Source of the DNA: Planctomycetota bacterium
GTDB taxonomy: Bacteria > Planctomycetota > UBA1135 > GCA-002686595
Assembly: GCA_016872755.1 (NCBI GenBank)
Contig: VGZE01000006.1
Location: 1 to 56,953, forward strand
Length of the DNA: 56,953 nucleotides
Reading direction: 5' to 3'
In this document: positions 26,398 through 34,373 of the stretch, in pieces
Position numbering within the stretch: position 1 is the first letter of the stretch
Layout of the letters: each line of letters opens with the position of its first letter
Notes under the pieces: generated by a model
What the model was told of the DNA's origin: nothing
Database searches by the model: none
Seen by the model: only the letters and a program-made list of their open reading frames with translations
Program-made: the position numbers and the translations under genes

Positions 26398-26864
26398 GCC
26401 GGGGGCGCATCGTCGCGGTCTGCGTCGGTCCTGGCGGGATCCCCAAGCAACCCGTCGCGCGCGCCGACGTCTCTGCGGCGGGCATCCGTGGCGACGCACA
26501 TCGCTACAGCGGCCACGGCGGGCCGAATCGAGCTGTCTGCATCTTGTTCGACCGCGACTACGCCGACCTCGAGCGCGAAGGCGTGCGCACGCAGGGACCG
26601 GGCACGTTCGGAGAGAACCTGCTGATCGGCGGGCTCGATCGCGAGCTGGTTCGCCCCGGCGATCGGCTGCGTATCGGCGACGCCGTGGATGGCGTGCTGC
26701 TGGAGATCCACGACGTGCGCGAACCTTGCAAGACGCTGCGCCCGCTCGACCCTCGCTTCCCGGAGCTGATGTTGGGGCGCAGCGGCTTCGTGTGCCGGGT
26801 GCTGCGTCCGGGAACGCTGGAAGTGGACCAGACGGTCGAGCTCGTGCCGGCTCCGGCCGGCTGA
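26376..26864 (+). CDS. MOSC domain-containing protein
   Basis: A 162-residue protein consisting of one MOSC domain, a beta-barrel fold also found at the end of molybdenum cofactor sulfurases and in YiiM. Diagnostic segments are GDAHRYSGHGGPNRAV, CILFDRDY, TFGENLLIGGLD and the conserved cysteine in EPCKTLRPLDPRF. It is likely to use molybdenum cofactor to reduce N-hydroxylated or similar compounds, or to carry sulfur; the substrate is not known. There is no ATG. GTG at 26376, inside the end of mltA, has AAGGA 6 bases upstream and gives the family's normal N-terminus, so I take it as the start. Confidence 0.8.
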   Translation: MGQEPALSRGRIVAVCVGPGGIPKQPVARADVSAAGIRGDAHRYSGHGGPNRAVCILFDRDYADLEREGVRTQGPGTFGENLLIGGLDRELVRPGDRLRIGDAVDGVLLEIHDVREPCKTLRPLDPRFPELMLGRSGFVCRVLRPGTLEVDQTVELVPAPAG

Positions 26865-26910
26865 ACCGAGCCCGGGGGACGCTCGCGTGCGGTCGGCCCG
26901 CGGGGCCGGG

Positions 26911-26916
26911 TACAAT
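26911..26916 (+). promoter_or_regulatory. Possible -10 element before small protein gene
   Basis: TACAAT (5 of 6 to consensus) lies 11 bases before the ATG at 26928, immediately after a GC-rich hairpin CGGCCC/GGGCCG (26894-26908). No clear -35 is seen. Transcription from here would give an almost leaderless mRNA. Confidence 0.3.
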
Positions 26917-26927
26917 CGCGGGCTGTC

Positions 26928-27167
26928 ATGCCCGAATACCAAGCCAAGGAATACGTGATCCGCCCCGTCGAGGGTGACAGCCAGATCGAGCTGATCATCT
27001 ACGGCACCAACGGTCTGCGCTGGGAGTTCGGCATCCCGTACAGCAAGACCACCGGGCGCTACTCGTTCGAAGAAGTCCACGTCATCGCGATGGACTTCGG
27101 GCAGGAGCTCGCGGACAAGCTGACGGACGAGATCGACAAGCTCGTCGAAAAGCTGGTGGCGCAGTAG
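26928..27167 (+). CDS. Small uncharacterised protein
   Basis: A 79-residue acidic cytoplasmic protein with no signal peptide. The first half alternates beta-strand-like residues (EYVIRPVEGDSQIELIIYGT, then LRWEFGIPYSK); the second half is a charged helix (LADKLTDEIDKLVEKLVA). I do not recognise the family. The coding case rests on a clean start after a -10-like box, regular codon use, and the stop lying 18 bases from the convergent TPR-lipoprotein gene. It could also be a third member of the mltA-MOSC unit, 63 bases downstream. Confidence 0.6.
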   Translation: MPEYQAKEYVIRPVEGDSQIELIIYGTNGLRWEFGIPYSKTTGRYSFEEVHVIAMDFGQELADKLTDEIDKLVEKLVAQ

Positions 27168-27185
27168 AGGCGCAGCGCGCCCGAC

Positions 27186-28205
27186 TCACCGCGGCGCGTG
27201 CTCGACCAGCGCCAGCAACTTGCCACGCCTGGCCTCGTCCGGACCGAGTTCGAGCGCGCGCTGCGCGAGTGCGATCGCCTTGAGCGGGTTTCCGTTGCGC
27301 AGGTAGAGCTGTAGCAGGCGATCGAGCGAGCTCGCGTCGCGCGGTTGGAACTCGACGGCTCGCTCGAACGCGACGATTGCCGCAGCGGTCTCTCCGGCGC
27401 GGTCGAAGAGCATCCCCGCGGTGCGGAACAGCGACGAATTGCCGGGGGCGCGTGACTGCAGCACCTCCACCCACTCGAGCGCCTCGCGATTCTGGTCAGG
27501 CGTGACCAGGGTCGCTGCACTTTGGGCCACTGTCTCCGCGCCGAGCTTGAGCCAGACCCCGGGCGCTTGCTGCGCGCCGCCACTCCGAGTGATGCAGGTG
27601 CGGATCATCGCGACTGCTTCGGCGCACTCCCCCGCTTCCGCCAATGCCCGGCCGAGCAGGAAACGCCCCTCGAGATGCGAGGGATCGAGCTCGCAAGCGC
27701 GGCGCAGTGGCGCGAGCGACGCGCGCGGCAAATCGAGCTGGAGTCGGACGGCCCCCAGGTTGCGCCAGTGCGACGCCTCGAGCGGCTCGAGCTTCGTCAG
27801 GTTCTCGAGGTCGCGTTCGGCGGCGCGGTGGAAACCCAGACGCCCGGAGAGTTCGGCGCGCAGCGCGAGCAAGCTCAGGTCGTTCGGGTGCAATGAGAGC
27901 CCACGCGTCAGGAGCTCGTGCGCATCGTCCTCGCGGTGTACTGCGCACAGGGCTCGTACGTGCTCGGCGTAGACGGCTGCCGCTCGACCCGGATCGAGGA
28001 ACAGCCCGCGCTCGTAGGCCTGCAGCGCATCCTCCCAGCGCTCCTCAGCGGAGGCCAGGCGGGCCTCGTCGAGCAGCGGAACGGCGACCTCCGGCTGCGG
28101 GCGGCGATCCACGCGAATCGCGCAACCGGCTCCGGCCAAGGCTACGAGCCCCGCCGCGAGAATAGCTGTCACGAGGCGCGGCAAGTTCGCCCCTGGCTTG
28201 TTCAT
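27186..28205 (-). CDS. TPR-repeat lipoprotein
   Basis: A 339-residue protein with an N-terminal export signal (about residues 8-26) ending in GAGC, a plausible though weak lipobox. Successive 34-residue TPR helices follow, such as EDALQAYERGLFLDPGRAA, RAAERDLENLTKLEPLEA, ASLAPLRRACELDPSHLEG and AIVAFERAVEFQPRDASS. TPR arrays bind partner proteins, so a scaffold or assembly role at the cell envelope is likely. The start at 28205 is chosen because it gives the signal peptide directly; AGGAG lies 11 bases upstream. It is divergent from the HAD gene across a 200-base gap. Confidence 0.8.
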   Translation of the reverse strand: MNKPGANLPRLVTAILAAGLVALAGAGCAIRVDRRPQPEVAVPLLDEARLASAEERWEDALQAYERGLFLDPGRAAAVYAEHVRALCAVHREDDAHELLTRGLSLHPNDLSLLALRAELSGRLGFHRAAERDLENLTKLEPLEASHWRNLGAVRLQLDLPRASLAPLRRACELDPSHLEGRFLLGRALAEAGECAEAVAMIRTCITRSGGAQQAPGVWLKLGAETVAQSAATLVTPDQNREALEWVEVLQSRAPGNSSLFRTAGMLFDRAGETAAAIVAFERAVEFQPRDASSLDRLLQLYLRNGNPLKAIALAQRALELGPDEARRGKLLALVEHAPR

Positions 28206-28287
28206 CGACCCACGTACTCCTGTGCGAAAATCGCCCCTGCGCCCCGCGGGAGTGGATCGGAAACCGCGCCGCCCGATCTGCAACCAA

Positions 28288-28302
28288 GCCGAGATTCTCG
28301 GC
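28288..28302. promoter_or_regulatory. Perfect palindrome in divergent intergenic region
   Basis: GCCGAGA-T-TCTCGGC is a 15-base palindrome in the centre of the 200-base gap between the TPR lipoprotein and HAD genes. Its location suits an operator for a dimeric regulator. No clear sigma-70 pair is visible in this gap. Confidence 0.35.
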
Positions 28303-28405
28303 GAAAACGAACCGGGAAGTTGCATTTGTTTCCGGGCCGAGCGTGCGAGCCCCGCCATCCTCCCACTAGGCTCGTGGGCCGCGCGGGTCACGCGCGATCC
28401 CGTAG

Positions 28406-29122
28406 GTGAGCGCACGGATCCTGTTCCTGGACGTTGGTGGCACGCTCCTGAACGAGCGTCGACCGCGGCACGAGCTGTACGCGGCGTGCGCTGCCGCGCA
28501 TGGGCTGGCCGTCGACCCGGAGCGCATGCGCCGCCTGATGTCGAACGCGCACCGTGCGCTCCCGCTCTACGTCGATGGAGGCTACCGCTACACGGACGCC
28601 TGGTTCCGGCGCTTCATCGAACAAATTTTCTGCACCGAGCTCGGGCTACCCGAGGACCAGCTCGCCGCTGTGCAGGAGCAGCTCTTCGCCGTCTTCGAGG
28701 ATCCCGCGACCTTCGAGCTCGCGCGCGGCGCCGACGAATTGCTCGCCCTGCTCGCGCGGCGCGACATGCGCGTGGGCATCCTCTCGAACTGGAGCGCGCG
28801 ACTTCCCGTGTTGCTCGGGCGCCTCGGTCTGGCGGGCCGTTTCGATCCTGTGGTCTGCTCCGCGTTGGTCGGTTGCGAGAAGCCCGATCCGCGCATTTTC
28901 GAGCTGGCGCTGCGACTGGCCGGAGTGTCGGCCGACCAGGCCATACACGTCGGTGATCGCGAGGACAACGACGGCGCCGCGGCGCAGGTCGGCATCCACA
29001 CGATCCTGGTCGGATCGGCGTCGAACCGCGCTCCGCGGCCCCCGCGCAGCGGCTCGGGCGAACGTATCGTACGACTGGATGACCTCGAGGCCCTGTGCGC
29101 GTACATTCACGCACTTCGCTGA
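28406..29122 (+). CDS. HAD superfamily hydrolase
   Basis: A 238-residue HAD-type phosphatase. Motif I is FLDVGGTLL with nucleophile Asp9; the second aspartate of the usual DxDxT is replaced by Gly, as in many DxGGT members. Motif II is seen as GILSNWSARLP and motif III/IV as CEKPDPRIFELALRLAG, then HVGDREDND. The start is GTG at 28406, which places motif I at residue 9 as usual. Likely activity is hydrolysis of a small phosphorylated metabolite; the substrate is not predictable. The MoxR gene begins 25 bases downstream, suggesting one unit. Confidence 0.88.
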   Translation: MSARILFLDVGGTLLNERRPRHELYAACAAAHGLAVDPERMRRLMSNAHRALPLYVDGGYRYTDAWFRRFIEQIFCTELGLPEDQLAAVQEQLFAVFEDPATFELARGADELLALLARRDMRVGILSNWSARLPVLLGRLGLAGRFDPVVCSALVGCEKPDPRIFELALRLAGVSADQAIHVGDREDNDGAAAQVGIHTILVGSASNRAPRPPRSGSGERIVRLDDLEALCAYIHALR

Positions 29123-29147
29123 CGCACGACGCATCCGCCGGCAGCCC

Positions 29148-30161
29148 ATGAACGGCCCCCACCCCGACCCGCAGCCATTCGACGCGCGCGCCTTCGAGTC
29201 GCGGCTGGCGGAACTGCGCGGGCGCATCCTGGCCGTGCGCGCCTCCATCGCGCAGGTCTTCCTCGGCCAGGAGGAAGCGCTCGACCAGCTGCTGCAGTGC
29301 CTGCTCGCCGGCGGACACGTGCTGCTGGAGGGCCCGCCCGGACTGGGCAAGACGACGCTCGTGCGGGCGCTGTGCGGCGCAGTCGGCCTGCCCTTCCAGC
29401 GCGTGCAGTTCACGCCCGACCTGCTGCCCTCGGACATCCTCGGGACGCGCGTGCTGCGCACCGAACCGGGTGGCGCGCACGTGCTGCGACTGGAGCGCGG
29501 CCCCATCTTCACGCACGTGCTGTTCGCCGACGAGATCAATCGCGCCAGTCCGCGCACGCAAGCGGCCCTGCTCGAAGCGATGCAGGAAGGGCAGGTCACG
29601 CTCTACGGCGAGACCCTGCCGCTGCCGGAGCCGTTCTTCGTCGTGGCCACGCAGAACCCTATCGAACTCGAAGGCACCTATCCGCTGCCCGAAGCTCAGC
29701 TCGACCGGTTCCTCGCGCGCATCGACCTGTCCGCTCCGGACGAGGACGCCCTCGTGCGCGTGCTCGAACAGACGACCGGGTCGTCCACAGCGCGTGCGCA
29801 GGCGAGCCTGGATCTCCCCGCGCTGCTCGAGCTGCGCGCCGCGACCCGCGAGCTCCCGATCGCGCGCGCCCTGCTCGCTCGAGCCGCGCGCATCGTGCTC
29901 GCGACCGATCCGCGCCGCGCCGGCAGCCCCGAAGCGATCCGTGCGAATGTTCGCCACGGCGCGAGCCCGCGCGGCGCGCAGGCCCTGGTCTGGCTTGCCA
30001 AGGCCCGCGCGCTGCTCGCGGGCAGGCTGCACGTGCAGCCTGCTGACCTCGACGCCATCGCGCGACCGGCCCTGCGGCACCGCATCGTGCGGTCCTTCGA
30101 CGCTGAAGCCTCCGGCGTCGGCACCGACGAGCTGGTGCAGGCCGCCTTGGCGGCATCCTGA
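29148..30161 (+). CDS. MoxR family AAA ATPase
   Basis: A 337-residue AAA+ ATPase. The Walker A motif GPPGLGKT is at residues 62-69, Walker B is VLFADEINRA, and sensor/arginine-finger regions occur in VVATQNPIELEG and PEAQLDRFLARI. These are characteristic of MoxR proteins, chaperone-like ATPases that usually work with von Willebrand A-domain partners. No such partner gene is adjacent; the neighbours are a HAD hydrolase and NAD synthetase genes. The ATG at 29148 gives the family's usual N-terminal length. Confidence 0.92.
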   Translation: MNGPHPDPQPFDARAFESRLAELRGRILAVRASIAQVFLGQEEALDQLLQCLLAGGHVLLEGPPGLGKTTLVRALCGAVGLPFQRVQFTPDLLPSDILGTRVLRTEPGGAHVLRLERGPIFTHVLFADEINRASPRTQAALLEAMQEGQVTLYGETLPLPEPFFVVATQNPIELEGTYPLPEAQLDRFLARIDLSAPDEDALVRVLEQTTGSSTARAQASLDLPALLELRAATRELPIARALLARAARIVLATDPRRAGSPEAIRANVRHGASPRGAQALVWLAKARALLAGRLHVQPADLDAIARPALRHRIVRSFDAEASGVGTDELVQAALAAS

Positions 30162-30183
30162 AGGCCGACGCTCCCCCCTCCCC

Positions 30184-31056
30184 ATGGATTGCAAAGTCGT
30201 CCTCGTCCAGAACAACCCGGCCCTCGGGCACTTGCACCACAACCTCGAGCAGCACGTGGCGACGGTGAAGGCCGCCATCGATGCCGGGGCGGACCTGGTC
30301 GTGTTCCCCGAGCTCTCGCTGACGGGGTATTTCCTGAAGGACCAGACCTACGAGCTCGGCTTGGAGCCCGATGCACCGATCCTCGCGCCGCTGCTGCAGC
30401 TCTCGAAGCGGATCTCGATCTGCTTCGGCATGGTCGAGCGCAGCCGCGAGAAGCGGCTCTACAACTCGCACGTCTTCCTCGAGCAGGGCCGCGTGCTGAG
30501 CGTGCACCGCAAGGTGCACCTGGTCACGTACGGCATGTTCGACGAGAGCCGCGACTTCGCCGCCGGCGAGCGCTTCGACTGCGTGGATTCACGGCTCGGC
30601 CGGTTCGGTTTCCTGATCTGCGAGGACATGTGGCACCTCGGCGGCACATACCTCCACTTCCTCAACGACGTCGACGCGCTGATCGTGCCGAGCGCCAGCC
30701 CCGGCCGCGGCGCCGATGCCGGCGGCCAGGGCCTGGCGAACGTGCGGATCTGGCAGACGCTGTTGGGCGCCGTCTCGTTGTTCACGCAGACTTTCGTGCT
30801 GTACGCCAACCGCGTCGGCTGGGAGGACGGAATCTCCTTCTCGGGTCAGACCTGCGCCTACGATCCGTTCGGTCGGCGCGTCGGCCTGCTGGAGGGATTC
30901 GACCCGGGCGAGCTCGCACTGACGCTGCGCTCGGCGGAACTGCAACGTGCTCGCGCGGTCACGCCGCTGCGCCGCGACGAGAAGCCCTGGGTGCTGCTCG
31001 GTCAGCTCGAGCGGATCACCGGGCTCAACGCGCGTCGATCGACTGATCCGACCTGA
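30184..31056 (+). CDS. Nitrilase-family amidohydrolase, probable glutaminase partner of NAD synthetase
   Basis: A 290-residue carbon-nitrogen hydrolase. The catalytic triad is clear: Glu43 in VVFPELSLTGY, Lys110 in VHRKVHLV and Cys146 in FLICEDMW. This class forms the N-terminal glutaminase domain of glutamine-dependent NAD synthetases, where it releases ammonia. The gene lies 40 bases before nadE on the same strand, so the enzyme is probably split over two genes (inference from context). An independent omega-amidase or carbamoylputrescine-type activity remains possible. The start ATG 30184 is 22 bases after the MoxR stop. Confidence 0.87.
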   Translation: MDCKVVLVQNNPALGHLHHNLEQHVATVKAAIDAGADLVVFPELSLTGYFLKDQTYELGLEPDAPILAPLLQLSKRISICFGMVERSREKRLYNSHVFLEQGRVLSVHRKVHLVTYGMFDESRDFAAGERFDCVDSRLGRFGFLICEDMWHLGGTYLHFLNDVDALIVPSASPGRGADAGGQGLANVRIWQTLLGAVSLFTQTFVLYANRVGWEDGISFSGQTCAYDPFGRRVGLLEGFDPGELALTLRSAELQRARAVTPLRRDEKPWVLLGQLERITGLNARRSTDPT

Positions 31057-31096
31057 AGCGCGCGCGTCCGCGAGCCACTGGGGCCGATTCCAACCG

Positions 31097-31933
31097 ATGA
31101 CTTCCGCAAATCCCCTCGACATCCAGCCCGACCTCGTGGTCGATCTGCTGGTGCGCTTCCTGCGCGAAGAGGTCGGCCAATCGGGCTTCCAGCGCTCCGT
31201 GCTGGGCCTTTCCGGCGGCCTGGACTCGGCCGTCGCGGCCGCGCTGTGCGCTCGCGCCTTCGGGCCGTCCAACGTGCTGGCGGTGACGATGCCCTATCGC
31301 ACCTCGAATCCCGACAGCGCGGGCCACGCGCGCCTGGTTGCCGAGCGGCTCGGTCTCGAGCTGCGCACCGTGGACATCTCGGCGATGGCCGACGGCTACC
31401 TGAATCAGGAACGAGTCGAGCTTCCGCTGCGGCGCGGCAATGTGATGGCGCGTTGTCGGATGATCGTGCTCTACGACCTGTCGGTCGAGTGGCGCGGACT
31501 GGTGGTCGGCACGAGCAACAAGACCGAGATCCTGCTCGGATACACGACGCAGTGGGGCGACGGCGCGCACGCGGTCAATCCCCTCGGTGACCTGTACAAG
31601 CACCAGGTCTACCAGGTGGCCCGCTACCTGGAATTGCCGCGCGAGGTCATCGACAAGGCGCCGTCCGCGGACTTGTTCGCCGGGCAGACGGACGAAGCGG
31701 AACTCGGCTTCACCTACGCGACGGCGGACGCGATCCTCTATCACCTGATCGACGAGCGCTTCTGCGAGGACGAGCTGGTCGCGCTCGGCCATCCGCGCGA
31801 GCTGATTCGCAAGATCGTCGATCGCGTGGTGCGCTACCAGTTCAAGCGACTGCCGCCCCTGATCGCGAAGCTGTCGCTGCGCACGGTGAACCGCGATTTC
31901 CGCTACTTGCGCGACTGGGAACACTCGCGCTGA
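31097..31933 (+). CDS. nadE: NAD(+) synthetase
   Basis: A 278-residue ATP-pyrophosphatase. The PP-loop LGLSGGLDSAVAAAL (SGGLDS at 39-44) binds ATP. GTSNKTEILLGYTTQWGDG and PSADLFAGQTDE are conserved NadE substrate loops. It adenylates nicotinic acid adenine dinucleotide and amidates it to NAD+. The length is that of the ammonia-using single-domain form, and an amidohydrolase gene immediately upstream could supply ammonia. The stop is 9 bases from the convergent flagellar-region lipoprotein. Confidence 0.94.
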   Translation: MTSANPLDIQPDLVVDLLVRFLREEVGQSGFQRSVLGLSGGLDSAVAAALCARAFGPSNVLAVTMPYRTSNPDSAGHARLVAERLGLELRTVDISAMADGYLNQERVELPLRRGNVMARCRMIVLYDLSVEWRGLVVGTSNKTEILLGYTTQWGDGAHAVNPLGDLYKHQVYQVARYLELPREVIDKAPSADLFAGQTDEAELGFTYATADAILYHLIDERFCEDELVALGHPRELIRKIVDRVVRYQFKRLPPLIAKLSLRTVNRDFRYLRDWEHSR

Positions 31934-31942
31934 GTGCGCGGT

Positions 31943-32560
31943 TCAGAGCAGGCTCGCCACCTGCCAGGCCGCGAACCGCGCGAAGCGATTGGGCGCCAAC
32001 AGGGCGATGCGCCAGCCGGGTTGCCCGCTGTCGTCACCGCGGCCGCCGTAGTAGGCCTCGAGCCCCTCTTGCACACGCGGATCCGCCGCGTCGAGCTGGA
32101 CGAGCGCGGACCACACCGGCGCTCCCGTCTCGGCCGCCACCAGGTCCACCTGCATGTCGAACTGCAGCGGCGGGAACTGCTGTTGCCGCACGACGGTGCC
32201 GAAAACGAGCCCGTCCAGCCGGTGCCGACGAGCCACCGAGATGATCGTCTCGGTTGGATACCAACCGAGTCGATGCGCATCGGCGGAGCGCACCTCCTGC
32301 AGATCGCGTTCGCCGAGCAGCACGATCTCGTAAGGCGAAACCGCCTGCATCTCCGCGCCGAGCGAACCCTGCAGAACCTGGGCCTGCGCGGCGTCCACGG
32401 AGGAACCTTGGAACGGCATGACGCCGACGCGCAGGATGCGGTAGCTGGAGAAGCCGTCGGCCACGTTCGCGCGAGCGAGGATCGGCGCGTCGCGCGGCGC
32501 GGTGCGGCACGCGGCGGCGAACAGCGCGGCCGCGAGGATCGAGAAGCGAAGAGCGTGCAT
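31943..32560 (-). CDS. Putative flagellar-region lipoprotein
   Basis: A 205-residue lipoprotein precursor: a hydrophobic signal ending in FAAAC. A mixed alpha/beta body follows, with RVGVMPFQGSS, YEIVLLGERDLQE and RRHRLDGLVFGTVV. That order (a PF-type strand, then a receptor-like segment, then a strand with GxV) resembles the GNA1162/CsgG/FlgO-like lipoprotein fold, but I cannot name the family with confidence. It is the last gene of the fliO-fliA transcription unit, 13 bases after the coiled-coil lipoprotein, so an envelope role linked to the flagellum is plausible. The ATG at 32560 is set by the signal peptide. Confidence 0.7.
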   Translation of the reverse strand: MHALRFSILAAALFAAACRTAPRDAPILARANVADGFSSYRILRVGVMPFQGSSVDAAQAQVLQGSLGAEMQAVSPYEIVLLGERDLQEVRSADAHRLGWYPTETIISVARRHRLDGLVFGTVVRQQQFPPLQFDMQVDLVAAETGAPVWSALVQLDAADPRVQEGLEAYYGGRGDDSGQPGWRIALLAPNRFARFAAWQVASLL

Positions 32561-32573
32561 CGGTGTGCGTGCT

Positions 32574-33176
32574 CTAACGCCGGCCCTCGACCTGAACGAC
32601 GGCCTGCGTGCCGGCGTTCGTGCTCGAGCCCGGCTGCGTCGCGGCCTGCTCGGCCTGCGCGGCGAGATGCTCCAGCAGCGCCTTCTCGGCCTCGAGGCGC
32701 CGGATCTGCGCGGTCGCCAGCCGACCGGCAAGATCCAGGTTCTCCTGGAGCAATCGATCGCGTTCCAGGGTCGACATCGACATCGATCCGCTCGAACTGC
32801 GTAGATCTGCCTCGAGCTGCTCGATGCGCGCCTGCGCTTGTTGGAGCGCGGCGGCGTAGTCGGCGAGCTCGCCGCGCATCCGGTCGCGCTGTTCGACGGC
32901 CTGCTGGTTGAGCTCGATGATCTGCGTGCGAGTGCCGTCGCCCCCGCCGGGCACGACCTTTTGCTGATTCGCCGCGCCGACACTCCCGGGGAGGGCCGCC
33001 GAAACGACGCATCCGTCGCGACCGTAGAGCTTGGGCGCCTCGGTCGTGCTCGCGCCACCGAAAGGCAGGAGTTTCGCGGCGGGACTCTGGGTGCCGTCCG
33101 CCAGCACGGGCGCGCTACAGCCGGCGATCCCGAGTGAGAGGGTGATGCAGGACAGGGCTCGAATGACGGAGTTCAT
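32574..33176 (-). CDS. Coiled-coil lipoprotein, flagellar region
   Basis: A 200-residue protein with a signal peptide and lipobox GIAGC. A short Gly/Ser-rich linker leads to a coiled coil from about residue 85 to 180 (ELNQQAVEQRDRMRGELADY, ARIEQLEADLRSS, RRLEAEKALLEHLAAQ). It probably sits in the outer membrane with an extended periplasmic helix. The ATG at 33176 has AGGAG 5 bases upstream and overlaps the stop of the preceding small gene (ATGA). Function is unknown; its operon position suggests a flagellum-associated envelope role. Confidence 0.75.
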   Translation of the reverse strand: MNSVIRALSCITLSLGIAGCSAPVLADGTQSPAAKLLPFGGASTTEAPKLYGRDGCVVSAALPGSVGAANQQKVVPGGGDGTRTQIIELNQQAVEQRDRMRGELADYAAALQQAQARIEQLEADLRSSSGSMSMSTLERDRLLQENLDLAGRLATAQIRRLEAEKALLEHLAAQAEQAATQPGSSTNAGTQAVVQVEGRR

Positions 33177-33406
33177 CGGGTCTCCTTGCGTGAAGGGGCC
33201 GGCGTCGCGGATTCCTCGTAGCGCAACTCGATCGCGTGCTCGCGGCCGCACGTGCAGACGACCTCCACGAGGCGGGCCTCTCCGGCAACGCTGACCAGGC
33301 GGACCTGTGCGGCTCCGGAGTCGGTGCGCGCTCGCGCAGCAGAAGCGACCGGCACACTGGGATCGCCCAGCACTTGGATCGTGTCGCGCTTGATGATCGT
33401 GCTCAT
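33173..33406 (-). CDS. Small flagellar-operon protein, CxC motif
   Basis: A 77-residue protein with a beta-rich middle (AQVRLVSVAGEARLVEVVC) and a CTCGREHAIELRYEE segment containing a Cys-x-Cys that could bind metal together with His. There is no signal peptide. The ATG at 33406 lies 7 bases after the previous small gene, and the TGA overlaps the next ATG, so it is tightly embedded in the operon. I do not recognise the family. Translational coupling is the main evidence that it is real. Confidence 0.65.
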   Translation of the reverse strand: MSTIIKRDTIQVLGDPSVPVASAARARTDSGAAQVRLVSVAGEARLVEVVCTCGREHAIELRYEESATPAPSRKETR

Positions 33407-33413
33407 GGGTGTC

Positions 33414-33647
33414 TCACGCGGCGAAGTCGACGATTCGACCGGGTTCCTCGTCCAGCGGCACGCCGGCATCCAGATCCGCCGCGGCGATCGGGCGGGATTC
33501 CGACGCTTCGTGCGGATCGGTGGGCGGCGCGCCCAGGGCGGACCGGAAATTGCGCCCGCGCCGTTCGCGCTCCGACGGCTGCTCGCGACGATCGTCGCCG
33601 ACGCGTCGGGGAGGGATCGAGGCGATGCGTTCGATGCGCGGGTCCAA
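33414..33647 (-). CDS. Small hydrophilic protein with TTG start after fliA
   Basis: A 77-residue, Arg- and acid-rich, probably disordered protein (it ends in DEEPGRIVDFAA). The start codon is TTG at 33647. A strong GGAGG Shine-Dalgarno, exactly 7 bases upstream, is formed by the last codons of fliA, and the fliA stop lies between them, so translation should be coupled to fliA. The downstream small gene starts 7 bases after its stop. Function is unknown. The coupling to a sigma factor gene makes a regulatory or flagellar accessory role conceivable (inference). Confidence 0.6.
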   Translation of the reverse strand: MDPRIERIASIPPRRVGDDRREQPSERERRGRNFRSALGAPPTDPHEASESRPIAAADLDAGVPLDEEPGRIVDFAA

Positions 33648-33650
33648 GGC

Positions 33651-34373
33651 TCAACCTCCGGCCGCCTTGAGCATGCCGTTGAGCCGGTATAGGGCCCGCG
33701 TGTGGATTTGGCTGACGCGCGACTCGGTCACGCCGAGGATGCTGGCGATGTCGCGCAACATCAGTTCCTCGCCGTAGTAGAGCGTGATCACCGTCTTCTC
33801 CTGATCGGGCAGCTCGGTGATCATCTCGACGAGCAGGTCCTTCAGTTCGGCCCACTCGGCGCTTCCGACCGGGTCCGCGCTGCGCGGATCCTCGAGCATC
33901 TCCATCAGGTCGCGCGAGGGACCCTCGTCGAGCGATGTATGACCGGCTTGCCGCGCCCGCAGCAGGATCGTGTCGATCTCTTCGGCGCCGACGCCCATCG
34001 CCTCGGCGAGCTCCTCCGGCGAGGCCGGACGCTGCAGCGACTGCTCGAGCCGTTTGACGTGCCGGTCCAGCTCCTTGACGAGATCCCGCTGGCCGCGCGA
34101 AAGAAAGTCCTGCTTGCGCAATTCATCGAGGATCGCGCCGCGGATCCGCGTGAAGGCATAGGTCGAGAACTTGAGGCCACGCTCCGGCTCGAAGGAATCG
34201 GCCGCCGCGATCAGGCCCAGCATGCCGTACCCGAGCAGATCCTCGCGCTCGACGCGACCGGAGATCTCGACCCCCATGCGGCCGACGATGTGGTGCAGCA
34301 GCGGGATGTGCTCGAGGATCAGCGCGTCGCGGCGATCCTGATCCGGGCGCGAGGCAGTCAGCGGGGTACTCAT
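33651..34373 (-). CDS. fliA: Flagellar sigma factor FliA (sigma-28)
   Basis: A 240-residue alternative sigma factor of the FliA/WhiG class. Region 2 contains GRVEREDLLGYGMLGLIAA and FSTYAFTRIRGAILDELRK, which binds the -10 element. Region 3 has RPASPEELAEAMGV. Region 4 ends in the helix-turn-helix LGVTESRVSQIHTRALYRL, which contacts the -35. It directs RNA polymerase to late flagellar genes and is normally held by anti-sigma FlgM (no flgM gene is seen here). A promoter matching its consensus lies upstream of fliD in this window. The ATG overlaps the stop of the preceding membrane-protein gene (ATGA). Confidence 0.95.
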   Translation of the reverse strand: MSTPLTASRPDQDRRDALILEHIPLLHHIVGRMGVEISGRVEREDLLGYGMLGLIAAADSFEPERGLKFSTYAFTRIRGAILDELRKQDFLSRGQRDLVKELDRHVKRLEQSLQRPASPEELAEAMGVGAEEIDTILLRARQAGHTSLDEGPSRDLMEMLEDPRSADPVGSAEWAELKDLLVEMITELPDQEKTVITLYYGEELMLRDIASILGVTESRVSQIHTRALYRLNGMLKAAGG

